Below are positions 1-5,398 of a stretch of DNA of 8,172 nucleotides, one piece after another. The notes below the pieces were generated by a model, which had not been told where the DNA came from, ran no database searches, and was given only the letters and a program-made list of their open reading frames with translations. Position 1 is the first letter of the stretch. Every line of letters begins with the position of its first letter. Origin of the DNA: Pseudomonadota bacterium. GTDB lineage: Bacteria; Pseudomonadota; Alphaproteobacteria; Rhizobiales; Hyphomicrobiaceae. The position numbers and the translations under genes were made by a program. Location: NCBI GenBank assembly GCA_021812845.1, contig JAKAML010000043.1, positions 1 to 8,172 of the forward strand, given 5' to 3'.

Positions 1-1101
1 GTCTGGCGGTTCACGGCGCCCGAGGCGCTGGCGATCACCGAGCGCGTCAGCCGCAAGCTCGGTGTCATGATCGAGACCCGCGTTCCGTTCGGCGATCAGC
101 TCACCATCGCCCAGGTGCTGACCGCGTACCGCTGGCGCGGGATCGCCGACGTGGCCGAGCGGGCCTATGACGTCTGGCGCCTGCTGCGGCTGGTCAACCC
201 GGCGACGGCGGCGACTCAGGAGGCGCGCGAGCGGCTGTCGCGCGCGATGTTCAACTGGAGCCGCGAGCACGTCAGCCGGCGCATCGCCGAGGCGTTCGTC
301 GAGGAGGTCGGCCAGGCCGCGATCGATCTCTACGGCGGCCGGCTGCGCACGGCGGCCGCGCGCGCTCGGTCGGCGGATACGGCGGCCGACGGGCCGGTCG
401 CCGACGAGATCGACGCCGACGAGAGTGACGCCGGCGGGCGCGGACCCGTCGACGCCCTCCTCGTCGGCGCGGCGCCCGACCGTACCCTGATCGCCGCATC
501 GCTCGCCGGGCTCGACGAGGCGAAGTCGAGCCCTGCCGAGGGCGCTGCGGCCGAGGCCCTCGTGCGGTGGCGGTCGAGCGACGCGGTGTGGCGGTCGGGG
601 TTCGGTCGGCGCCAACTGACGCGCGCGGCGCGGGAGGCCGACGTCGTCGTGTGGGTGATCGACGCCGTCGCGGGGCCGTCACAGGGCGATCTCGCGGCTC
701 TGGCCCACCTGCGCGGCCTGTTCGCCGCCGAGCCGGGGGTGATCTCGCCGCAGCTCTTGATCGTTGCGAGCCGCTCCGGAAGCGCCGTGGCCAAGGATCT
801 CGACCAGGCCGCGGCGGCGTTGACCCCGGGCGCGAGCGACCCGCAGATCTCCCACGTCATGCCGGTCGCGGAGATCGTGCCGTTCGATGCGCAGGGTGAG
901 GCGCGGCGCGCGGACGCGCTCCGCCTGCGCGATCTCGTGGCGAGGGGCAGCGCTCACGCCCGCCGGATCCGGGCGCGGCGGTCGCTCGAGCAGAGCCAGG
1001 GGCGCGGCGGCCTCGTCTCGGCCGGCGCGCAGGCGGCGCGCAACGTCGGCGGACTGACAGGCTGGCTGTTCTCACGCCGCCCGCAACGCGACGGCGAGTA
1101 G
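1..1101 (+). CDS. C-terminal part of a YcjF/DUF697-like GTPase-related protein with a decayed G domain (5' end outside window)
   Basis: The frame is open from base 1, so the true start lies upstream; 366 residues are visible. An ATG at 67 falls inside conserved-looking sequence and is probably not the start. Residues ~45-117 form a helical segment (from AYRWRG through VWRLLRLVNP to FVEEVGQAAIDLYGGRLR) resembling the YcjF/DUF697-type helical region of alphaproteobacterial GTPase-like proteins. An acidic, low-complexity linker follows (~118-147). A Rossmann-like segment comes next (~150-310), with strands DALLVGAAP, ADVVVWVIDA and PQLLIVAS at the spacing of a small GTPase. The P-loop position reads GAAPDRT instead of GxxxxGK[ST], no DxxG is clear before ADVVVWVIDA, and the [NT]KxD strand ends in ASRSGS. 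Nucleotide binding is therefore doubtful. Family assignment is from remembered patterns; the function is unknown. A stem-loop follows the stop codon. Confidence 0.6.
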   Translation, partial: VWRFTAPEALAITERVSRKLGVMIETRVPFGDQLTIAQVLTAYRWRGIADVAERAYDVWRLLRLVNPATAATQEARERLSRAMFNWSREHVSRRIAEAFVEEVGQAAIDLYGGRLRTAAARARSADTAADGPVADEIDADESDAGGRGPVDALLVGAAPDRTLIAASLAGLDEAKSSPAEGAAAEALVRWRSSDAVWRSGFGRRQLTRAAREADVVVWVIDAVAGPSQGDLAALAHLRGLFAAEPGVISPQLLIVASRSGSAVAKDLDQAAAALTPGASDPQISHVMPVAEIVPFDAQGEARRADALRLRDLVARGSAHARRIRARRSLEQSQGRGGLVSAGAQAARNVGGLTGWLFSRRPQRDGE

Positions 1102-1104
1102 CCG

Positions 1105-1170
1105 CCCTTCCGCGACCTCCCGGGTCCGGCGCGGGGCTGCGACCCGGCCTGCGACACCCGAACGGAAGGG
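1105..1170 (+). terminator. Nested inverted repeat after the first gene, possible terminator
   Basis: An outer 8-bp perfect inverted repeat (CCCTTCCG 1105-1112, CGGAAGGG 1163-1170) encloses an inner 7-bp perfect one (CCGGGTC 1120-1126, GACCCGG 1141-1147). It starts four bases after the stop codon of the preceding gene and ends six bases before the EcfG-type promoter at 1176. That position suits insulation of the upstream gene from the stress-regulated unit. There is no T-run, so intrinsic termination is uncertain. Confidence 0.35.
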
Positions 1171-1175
1171 TCGCT

Positions 1176-1200
1176 GGAACCACCGGGCCGAGGGCGCGTT
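1176..1200 (+). promoter_or_regulatory. EcfG-type promoter upstream of the DUF883 gene
   Basis: GGAAC at 1176-1180 and CGTT at 1197-1200 are separated by exactly 16 bases, matching the alphaproteobacterial EcfG consensus (GGAAC-N16/17-CGTT). The expected transcript start is near 1207, giving a leader of about 130 bases before the ATG at 1340. The same spacing recurs at 2477-2501 and 3476-3500. Confidence 0.75.
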
Positions 1201-1339
1201 GATGAGACAGGGGCGGCTTCGGTCGTCGAGCACGGGAGCGACGACACGACCCGGTCGCTGACCATCGCGGCGCCCGTCGGCCCCGCCTCGACCGGCCCGG
1301 CATCACCCCGACACGATCGACCTCGCAAGGAGAAGACCA

Positions 1340-1648
1340 ATGGCCACCGCGACCAGCTCCATCCGCAACAACGTCGAGGACGCCGCCCGCGCGGCCTCCA
1401 ACTCCGTGGCCGACAAGGCCGCCGATCTCGCCTCCAAGGCGGGCCACCAGGTCGAGAAGGCGCTCGACGGCGCCGAGGCCACCGCGCGCGCGGTCGCCGA
1501 GCAGGGCCGCGAGGCCGGCGAGCGTGTCGGCGAGGTCGCGACCAACATGCGGTCGGCGGTCGACAAGTCCCTGCGCGACCAGCCTATGGCCACGCTCGCG
1601 GTGGCGGCGGCGGTCGGGTTCGTCGTCGGCGCGCTCTGGAAGTCGTAG
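1340..1648 (+). CDS. DUF883 (ElaB/YqjD-like) tail-anchored stress protein
   Basis: This is a 102-residue protein. Residues ~5-80 are an alanine-rich, charged amphipathic helix that lacks proline until QP at ~81-82. A C-terminal hydrophobic segment follows (~83-100) with a glycine-zipper look (GFVVGALW) and a short basic end (KS). This is the DUF883 architecture; E. coli YqjD and ElaB of this family are inner-membrane, ribosome-associated stationary-phase proteins. The start is fixed by a good ribosome site, AAGGAG at 1327-1332, seven bases before ATG. The upstream EcfG-type promoter suggests general stress control. A membrane protein gene follows about 150 bases downstream and may be co-transcribed. 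Family assignment is fairly secure from architecture and size; the molecular role in this organism is inference. Confidence 0.8.
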   Translation: MATATSSIRNNVEDAARAASNSVADKAADLASKAGHQVEKALDGAEATARAVAEQGREAGERVGEVATNMRSAVDKSLRDQPMATLAVAAAVGFVVGALWKS

Positions 1649-1711
1649 GGATCGGCGCTCCCGACATTTCGCCCCGGCTCTTCGCACGGCGTTCGTCCGG
1701 TCGCACGCTAT

Positions 1712-1745
1712 CCCGGCCGGGGCCTGTTGCCGGTTTCCGGCCGGG
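1712..1745 (+). other. GC-rich stem-loop between the DUF883 gene and the membrane protein gene
   Basis: CCCGGCCGG (1712-1720) and CCGGCCGGG (1737-1745) form a perfect 9-bp inverted repeat with a 16-base loop. No T-run follows. It could attenuate readthrough from the DUF883 gene or stabilise the upstream mRNA. It is placed 64 bases after the stop codon and ends 54 bases before the next ATG. Confidence 0.4.
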
Positions 1746-1799
1746 CCCGGGCTCGGACCCCGCCACTCTCCAACCACCACCGCCGCAGAGGGAACGGCC

Positions 1800-2336
1800 A
1801 TGTTCGGTTTCATCGTCAGACGGGCGCAGGCCACGGTCGACAACGCGCTCGGCCAATTGGCCTACGGATCACTGGTCGCCGTTCCGCTCCTGGTTGCGCT
1901 CGGCTTCGCGACGGCGGCGCTGTCCCTGCGTCTCGAGCGGACGTACGGTGCCGAGACGTCGCACCTGATCGTCGCCGGCCTGTTCGCCGCGGCGGCGCTC
2001 GTGGGCTGGCTGGTCTTCACTCTGCGCACCGCCGCGCCGGCGCCGGGCTCCGACGCACCGGCCGTGGACCGCGAGGCGCCTGTTGCGGCCGCCGACACGA
2101 AGCACGCGCCGCTCGCGGGCTTCACGCCGGCCGATCGCGAGCTGCTGATGACGGCGCTGACGACCGTCGGGCCGGTCGCGCTGCCGGGCCTCCTGCGGGC
2201 CGTACTGCGAAACCTGCCGCTGCTGCTGTTCGTTCTGGCCGCCGCGTTCGTGCTGACCCGGCCCGGCGCTGCCGGGGAGGCCGAGACTGCGGCCGGAGAT
2301 GCGGTGTCGGCTTCAACTGCGGCGCCGGCGCCGTGA
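1800..2336 (+). CDS. Three-helix membrane protein of unknown function
   Basis: This is a 178-residue protein I do not recognise with certainty. Predicted helices are at ~22-44 (GSLVAVPLLVALGF...), ~54-76 (HLIVAGLFAAAALVGWLVF) and ~138-153 (LPLLLFVLAAAFVL). An Ala/Pro-rich polar linker (~78-108) separates the first hairpin from the third helix, and the C-terminal tail is Ala/Pro-rich. The paired first two helices recall small holin-like/DUF1469 proteins often found beside DUF883 genes, but the amphipathic N-terminal helix of that family is missing. The start is chosen at 1800 because AGAGGGA (1787-1793) sits six bases upstream and the hydrophobic region follows directly. The frame is open further upstream but has no comparable start signal. 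No promoter of its own is visible, so it may be read from the EcfG-type promoter at 1176. Confidence 0.7.
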   Translation: MFGFIVRRAQATVDNALGQLAYGSLVAVPLLVALGFATAALSLRLERTYGAETSHLIVAGLFAAAALVGWLVFTLRTAAPAPGSDAPAVDREAPVAAADTKHAPLAGFTPADRELLMTALTTVGPVALPGLLRAVLRNLPLLLFVLAAAFVLTRPGAAGEAETAAGDAVSASTAAPAP

Positions 2337-2404
2337 GCGCAAGGATGATGCGTGCACGATGAGGGACGGATAGCGATCATGCGGCGACGGCCAACCTGAG
2401 CCGT

Positions 2405-2436
2405 CCTGGGACGCGTCTGACCTGGGAAGCGTCTGA
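2405..2436. repeat. Tandem 16-bp direct repeat upstream of the nepR promoter
   Basis: Two abutting 16-bp units, CCTGGGACGCGTCTGA (2405-2420) and CCTGGGAAGCGTCTGA (2421-2436), differ at one base (C2412 versus A2428). They end 40 bases before the GGAAC element at 2477. That position suits an upstream regulator site, but no binding protein is known from the sequence. Confidence 0.7.
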
Positions 2437-2476
2437 GGTGTTCCGGAGCCCCGTCGTAAGAGGTTGGCGAAGGCGC

Positions 2477-2501
2477 GGAACTTTTGCGCCAGTCGTACGT
2501 T
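2477..2501 (+). promoter_or_regulatory. EcfG-type promoter of nepR-ecfG (autoregulatory)
   Basis: GGAAC (2477-2481), a 16-base spacer, then CGTT (2498-2501), an exact match to the EcfG consensus. The expected transcript start is near 2508 and the nepR ATG is at 2601. Autoregulation of nepR-ecfG by EcfG is established in several Alphaproteobacteria. A second GGAAC begins at 2502, directly abutting the -10 element, but its nearest CGTT is 20 bases away. Confidence 0.8.
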
Positions 2502-2600
2502 GGAACACTTCGAGTTGTATCGTGAGCGTTTGCACCATCTCCAGGATCAGCCGGGTGTAGGCCCCCCGGCGACGGTTACGGACGGGCAGCGGGGATCGAA

Positions 2601-2876
2601 ATGTCGAACGAAGACAAGCGAGACGAGAAAAAGATGACTGAACTCAACGAAGTCGGGGATCTTGGGCGGCCCCGTCCCGGTTCCGGAGGCCGACCACCGT
2701 CCGGCGGCGGCGACCAGCCTCTGCCGCCGGAAGCGCACGGCCGCATCGCGGCCCAGTTGCGAGAGGTCTATGGGCAGATGCTGGCGGAGCCGCTTCCGGA
2801 CAGGTTCGCGCAACTTCTCGACCAGCTCGCCTCGGCCGAGCGCGCCCGCCCGTCGAAACCGGAGCAGCAATCATGA
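2601..2876 (+). CDS. nepR: NepR anti-sigma factor of the general stress response
   Basis: This is a 91-residue protein. NepR holds EcfG inactive in unstressed cells and is captured by phosphorylated PhyR. The family core is clear: helix 1 at ~41-62 (LPPEAHGRIAAQLREVYGQM) and helix 2 at ~65-80 (LPDRFAQLLDQLASAE), separated by the usual short Pro-containing turn. The N-terminal 40 residues are polar and Gly/Pro-rich, and the C-terminal tail is short and disordered, as in known NepR proteins. ATG 2601 follows GGGG (2591-2594) at six bases; an in-frame ATG at 2634 with a weaker site is possible and would remove 11 mostly charged residues. The stop overlaps the ecfG start (ATGA at 2873-2876), so the two are translationally coupled, the classic arrangement. 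It is expressed from the EcfG-type promoter at 2477-2501. Confidence 0.93.
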   Translation: MSNEDKRDEKKMTELNEVGDLGRPRPGSGGRPPSGGGDQPLPPEAHGRIAAQLREVYGQMLAEPLPDRFAQLLDQLASAERARPSKPEQQS

Positions 2877-3424
2877 GCGCACTGCCTCATGACGAGTTGC
2901 AGCGCGGACTGGCGGAGCTGATCCCCAATCTGCGGGCGTTCGCGCGCTCGCTGTGCGGTGCGCCCGACCGGGCCGACGACCTCGTGCAGGAGACGCTGGT
3001 CAAGGCGTGGCGCTATCAGTCGCAGTTCGCCGCCGGCTCGAACCTGAAGGCATGGCTGTTCACCATCCTGCGCAATGCGTACCTGTCCGAGCGCCGCAAG
3101 CGGAAATTCGAGGTCGAGGACGTCGACGGCTCGCTCGCCGAAGGCCTTTCGGTCCGAGGCGAGCAGCTCGGACACATGGACTTCCTCGACTTCCAGAATG
3201 CGTTCGCCCGACTGCCGGCCGAGCAGAAGGAGGCACTGGTGCTGATCGGCGCCGAAGGCTTCAGCTACGAGGAGGCGGCGCTGATGTGCGGTTGCGCCGT
3301 CGGCACCGTCAAGAGCCGGGTCAACCGCGGACGCGCCAGGCTCGCCGAGTTGATGGGCGTCGAGAGCGGCGCCGATCTCGGCGGTGACGAGCGGTCCGTC
3401 CGCCATGCCTCGAGCGGCGTGTGA
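2873..3424 (+). CDS. ecfG: EcfG-family (ECF15) general stress sigma factor
   Basis: This is a 183-residue ECF sigma factor with only regions sigma2 and sigma4, the normal size for the family. Sigma2 spans ~10-80 with the core-binding stretch DDLVQETLVKAWR (35-47) and WLFTILRNAY (61-70). Sigma4 spans ~110-160 with LPAEQKEALVLIGAEGFSYE and the helix-turn-helix ending GTVKSRVNRGRARL (144-157), which reads the GGAAC -35 element. The start overlaps the nepR stop (ATGA), ensuring stoichiometric synthesis with its anti-sigma factor. The last ~22 residues are a hydrophilic tail beyond sigma4. It directs transcription from GGAAC-N16-CGTT promoters; three such sites lie in this window, including its own. 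Assignment to EcfG rather than another ECF group rests on sequence plus the nepR and phyR neighbours. Confidence 0.95.
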   Translation: MSALPHDELQRGLAELIPNLRAFARSLCGAPDRADDLVQETLVKAWRYQSQFAAGSNLKAWLFTILRNAYLSERRKRKFEVEDVDGSLAEGLSVRGEQLGHMDFLDFQNAFARLPAEQKEALVLIGAEGFSYEEAALMCGCAVGTVKSRVNRGRARLAELMGVESGADLGGDERSVRHASSGV

Positions 3425-3432
3425 GGAGCCGC

Positions 3433-3464
3433 GAGCCACGGACCGTGCTCGATGACCTTTTTTT
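3433..3464 (+). terminator. Possible weak terminator after ecfG
   Basis: A short imperfect stem (GAGcCAC 3433-3439 with GTGCTC 3445-3450, one bulged C) is followed after seven bases by a run of seven T (3458-3464), nine bases after the ecfG stop. The stem is short and detached from the T-run, so termination is uncertain. Its position just ahead of the dps promoter is suggestive. Confidence 0.3.
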
Positions 3465-3475
3465 AGAAGTCCCAT

Positions 3476-3500
3476 GGAACCCGCCGCAGCTTCGCACGTT
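3476..3500 (+). promoter_or_regulatory. EcfG-type promoter of dps
   Basis: GGAAC (3476-3480), 16 bases, CGTT (3497-3500), a perfect EcfG consensus 52 bases after the ecfG stop. The predicted start near 3507 would give a leader of about 325 bases before the dps ATG at 3831, unusually long. No closer consensus promoter is visible. Confidence 0.7.
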
Positions 3501-3830
3501 CGAGCAAGGACTACATCTCCTCCGCGCCGCGCGACAGCTCGACGCGACGACCGATCTTCCTCGTGCGATCTTCCTCGTGGCCCATGAATGGCCCCTGGGA
3601 GGAGCAGCGGGGGAAGAGCAACGAGGGAAGTGCCACGAAAGAGGGGCCACGGCGTCCGCAAGACCGTCGCCGAGAGTGAGGACGCGAGCCCGGAGGGGAA
3701 TGCACCCGGTGAGCACCGCCCGGAGAGCACGTCTGCAAAGCCCTGTTGCGCGCGACCGGCCCGATCGGGCCCGCACCCTGCGCCGAACCCCCCCCGATCC
3801 CTGAGACCCACCCAGCCCCGGAGCCCGAAC
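3501..3830 (+). other. Long untranslated leader of dps without a convincing gene
   Basis: These 330 bases between the EcfG-type promoter and the dps ATG show no family-like protein in any frame and less regular codon use than the flanking genes. They contain a perfect tandem repeat (3552-3579) and a distal inverted pair CGTGGCCC (3576-3583) and GGGCCACG (3644-3651). The region could be a structured mRNA leader, host a small RNA, or hide a second promoter nearer dps. Confidence 0.45.
3552..3579. repeat. Perfect 14-bp tandem repeat in the dps leader
   Basis: CGATCTTCCTCGTG occurs twice back to back (3552-3565 and 3566-3579) with no mismatch. The copies lie about 50 bases after the EcfG-type promoter, inside the predicted dps leader. 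Role unknown: slippage product, RNA structure element or protein site. Confidence 0.75.
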
Positions 3831-4334
3831 ATGGCCACAGCCGCAAAGCGCATCGCACCCGCCACCCTCGACACCGGCCTCGAGAAGCGCGACCGCAGCG
3901 CCGTATCCAAGGATCTCGTCGAGGTGCTGGCCGACACCTACACCCTCCTGCTCAAGTCCCACGTCTATCACTGGAACGTCGTCGGCCCGCTGTTCGTGCC
4001 TCTGCACGAGCTGACCGAGGCCCACTACAAGGATCTCTTCGACGCCGCCGACGTGATCGCCGAGCGCATCAGGTCGCTCGGCCATCCGGCGCCGCTGAGC
4101 TTCCGCCAGCTGCTTCCGAACTCCGCCGTCGAGGAGGAGACCGCCGATCGCAGCGCCGAGCAGATGGTCGCGCGCCTCGTCGCCGACCACGAGAAGATGG
4201 TGAAGCGGCTGCGCGAGGCCGCCCTCGCCGCCGACGAGGTCGACGATCTCGTCACGACCGACCTCCTGACCACCCGTCTGGCGTTTCACGAGAAGGCCAT
4301 CTGGATGCTGCGCGCCATCATCGAGAAGGCCTGA
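3831..4334 (+). CDS. dps: Dps family ferritin-like DNA-protecting protein
   Basis: This is a 167-residue protein of the usual Dps length. Dps forms a dodecamer that oxidises and stores iron with peroxide and can coat DNA in stressed cells. The inter-subunit ferroxidase ligands are visible: H47 (in YHWN), H59 (LHEL), E63 where E. coli has Asp, D74 and E78 (ADVIAERIRSLG). The N-terminal tail (MATAAKRIAP...) is short and basic, compatible with DNA binding. The ATG at 3831 is preferred because GGAG (3820-3823) lies seven bases upstream and the family N-terminus begins here; the open frame runs further upstream to 3588 but that part has no Dps similarity. It sits between ecfG and phyR and has an EcfG-type promoter at 3476-3500, making it a probable direct output of the stress sigma factor. 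Stop TGA at 4332-4334. Confidence 0.93.
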   Translation: MATAAKRIAPATLDTGLEKRDRSAVSKDLVEVLADTYTLLLKSHVYHWNVVGPLFVPLHELTEAHYKDLFDAADVIAERIRSLGHPAPLSFRQLLPNSAVEEETADRSAEQMVARLVADHEKMVKRLREAALAADEVDDLVTTDLLTTRLAFHEKAIWMLRAIIEKA

Positions 4335-4370
4335 TCCCCCCGCTTCGGGCCCGCTTCGAGACCCGTCACC

Positions 4371-4414
4371 GCGACGATCGGGGTACGGCGGCCCGCCTCG
4401 GACTTGATCGTCGC
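4371..4414. other. Perfect 9-bp inverted repeat between dps and phyR
   Basis: GCGACGATC (4371-4379) pairs with GATCGTCGC (4406-4414) across a 26-base loop, which itself contains a small GGCG/CGCC hairpin. It lies 36 bases after the dps stop and 62 bases before the phyR ATG. There is no T-run. It could end the dps transcript, or act as an operator or leader structure for phyR. I see no GGAAC-type promoter for phyR in this gap. Confidence 0.45.
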
Positions 4415-4476
4415 TTCGACTGAAAGCACATTGTCGCGCGGCCGGGAGGACCGGCCGCCGAGGGGAGAGACCGAAG

Positions 4477-5286
4477 ATGACAACGTCCATCGCCGACCTC
4501 GTCGCGCCGCAGCTGCCCTTTCTTCGCCGCTTCGCCCGCGCGCTGACCGGCTCGCAGGAGCGCGGCGACCAGTACGTCGTCGCCCTGCTCGAGGCGCTCG
4601 TCGCCGATCCGTCGCTGATCGACCGCGAGCTGCCGCCGCGCACGGCGACCTACGCCGCTTTCCTGCGCGTCTGGAACGCGCTGCCGCTGAACCACGAGGC
4701 CGAGCGCGGCGGCGAGGGCATCGCCGACCGGCGCATCGAGGCACTGACCCCCGAGCCGCGGCAGGCGTTTCTGCTCGCCGCCGTCGAGGACTTCCAGCCC
4801 GAGGACATCGCGATCCTGCTCGGCCGCTCGGTCGCCGAGGTGAAAGCGCTCGTCGACGCCGCCGGACGCGAGATCTCCGAGCAGCTCGCCGCGCGCGTGC
4901 TCATCATCGAGGACGAGCCGCTGATCGCCATGGACATCGAGACGCTCGTCACCGACATCGGCCACGAGGTCGTCGGCATTGCCGCCACCCGCAAAGAGGC
5001 GGTTGCGCTCGCCAGGACGGCACAGCCGACCATGCTGCTGGCCGACATCCAGCTCGCCGACGGCAGCTCCGGCATCGACGCCGTCAACGAGATCCTGCGC
5101 GACCTCAACGTGCCGGTGATCTTCATCACCGCCTATCCCGAGCGGCTCCTCACCGGCGAGCGCGCCGAGCCGGCGTTCCTGGTCACCAAGCCGTTCCGCG
5201 CCGAGATGGTCAAGGCGGTCATCAGCCAGGCGCTGTTCTTCGACGTCAAGGCCGCCAAGTCCGCGCGCCAGGGCGCCGCGGCCTGA
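4477..5286 (+). CDS. phyR: PhyR anti-anti-sigma response regulator
   Basis: This is a 269-residue protein with the two-domain layout unique to PhyR. The N-terminal sigma-like domain (~1-135) mimics EcfG sigma2 and sigma4 and sequesters NepR. The C-terminal receiver (~139-260) controls its exposure. Receiver residues are intact: acidic pocket E145/D146 (IIEDEP), phosphoacceptor D190 (LLADIQLADG), T218 in FITAYPERLLTG, and K238 (TKPF). On phosphorylation PhyR binds NepR and frees EcfG. The ribosome site AGGGGAGA (4461-4468) lies eight bases before ATG. In many Alphaproteobacteria phyR is divergent from nepR-ecfG; here it is collinear, downstream of dps and followed by the sensor kinase. No EcfG consensus is visible in the 142-base upstream gap, so it may be read from dps or from an unrecognised promoter. 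Confidence 0.95.
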   Translation: MTTSIADLVAPQLPFLRRFARALTGSQERGDQYVVALLEALVADPSLIDRELPPRTATYAAFLRVWNALPLNHEAERGGEGIADRRIEALTPEPRQAFLLAAVEDFQPEDIAILLGRSVAEVKALVDAAGREISEQLAARVLIIEDEPLIAMDIETLVTDIGHEVVGIAATRKEAVALARTAQPTMLLADIQLADGSSGIDAVNEILRDLNVPVIFITAYPERLLTGERAEPAFLVTKPFRAEMVKAVISQALFFDVKAAKSARQGAAA

Positions 5287-5309
5287 GCGCCCCGCCGCCC
5301 CGGGCCGGC

Positions 5310-5331
5310 CGGCGCCGGTCGCCGGGCGCCG
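5310..5331 (+). other. GC-rich stem-loop in the phyR-kinase gap
   Basis: CGGCGCC (5310-5316) and GGCGCCG (5325-5331) form a perfect 7-bp stem with an eight-base loop, inside a nearly pure GC tract 24 bases after the phyR stop. Without a T-run it may lower, rather than end, transcription into the minicistron and kinase. Confidence 0.4.
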
Positions 5332-5358
5332 TTCGCCACCGCACCAGAGGGAGACGAC

Positions 5359-5397
5359 ATGCCGGTTCGGCCGTCGCGTCAGAAGAGCGAGCACTGA
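5359..5397 (+). CDS. 12-residue minicistron directly upstream of the kinase
   Basis: ATG 5359 has a strong ribosome site (AGAGGGAG, 5346-5353) six bases upstream and opens a 12-codon frame (MPVRPSRQKSEH) ending with TGA at 5395-5397. One base separates this stop from the kinase ATG at 5399. The kinase ATG itself has only a poor Shine-Dalgarno sequence, so its translation may depend on ribosomes finishing this short frame. The peptide resembles no family I know. Alternative: the strong ribosome site belongs to the kinase and a sequencing error or frameshift splits the start. The ATG and stop are plain in the sequence; expression is inference. Confidence 0.5.
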   Translation: MPVRPSRQKSEH

Positions 5398-5398
5398 G

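Noticed and set aside
3421..3804. 127-codon GTG-start frame overlapping the end of ecfG
   Set aside because: No ribosome site or family resemblance, mixed third-base use, an EcfG promoter and a 14-bp tandem repeat inside it, and an Arg-rich tail typical of a non-coding frame in GC-rich DNA.
4404..4432. Housekeeping promoter for phyR (TTGATC ... CACATT)
   Set aside because: The -35-like element is one base from the TTGAC-type core but the -10 candidate is poor; too weak to annotate.
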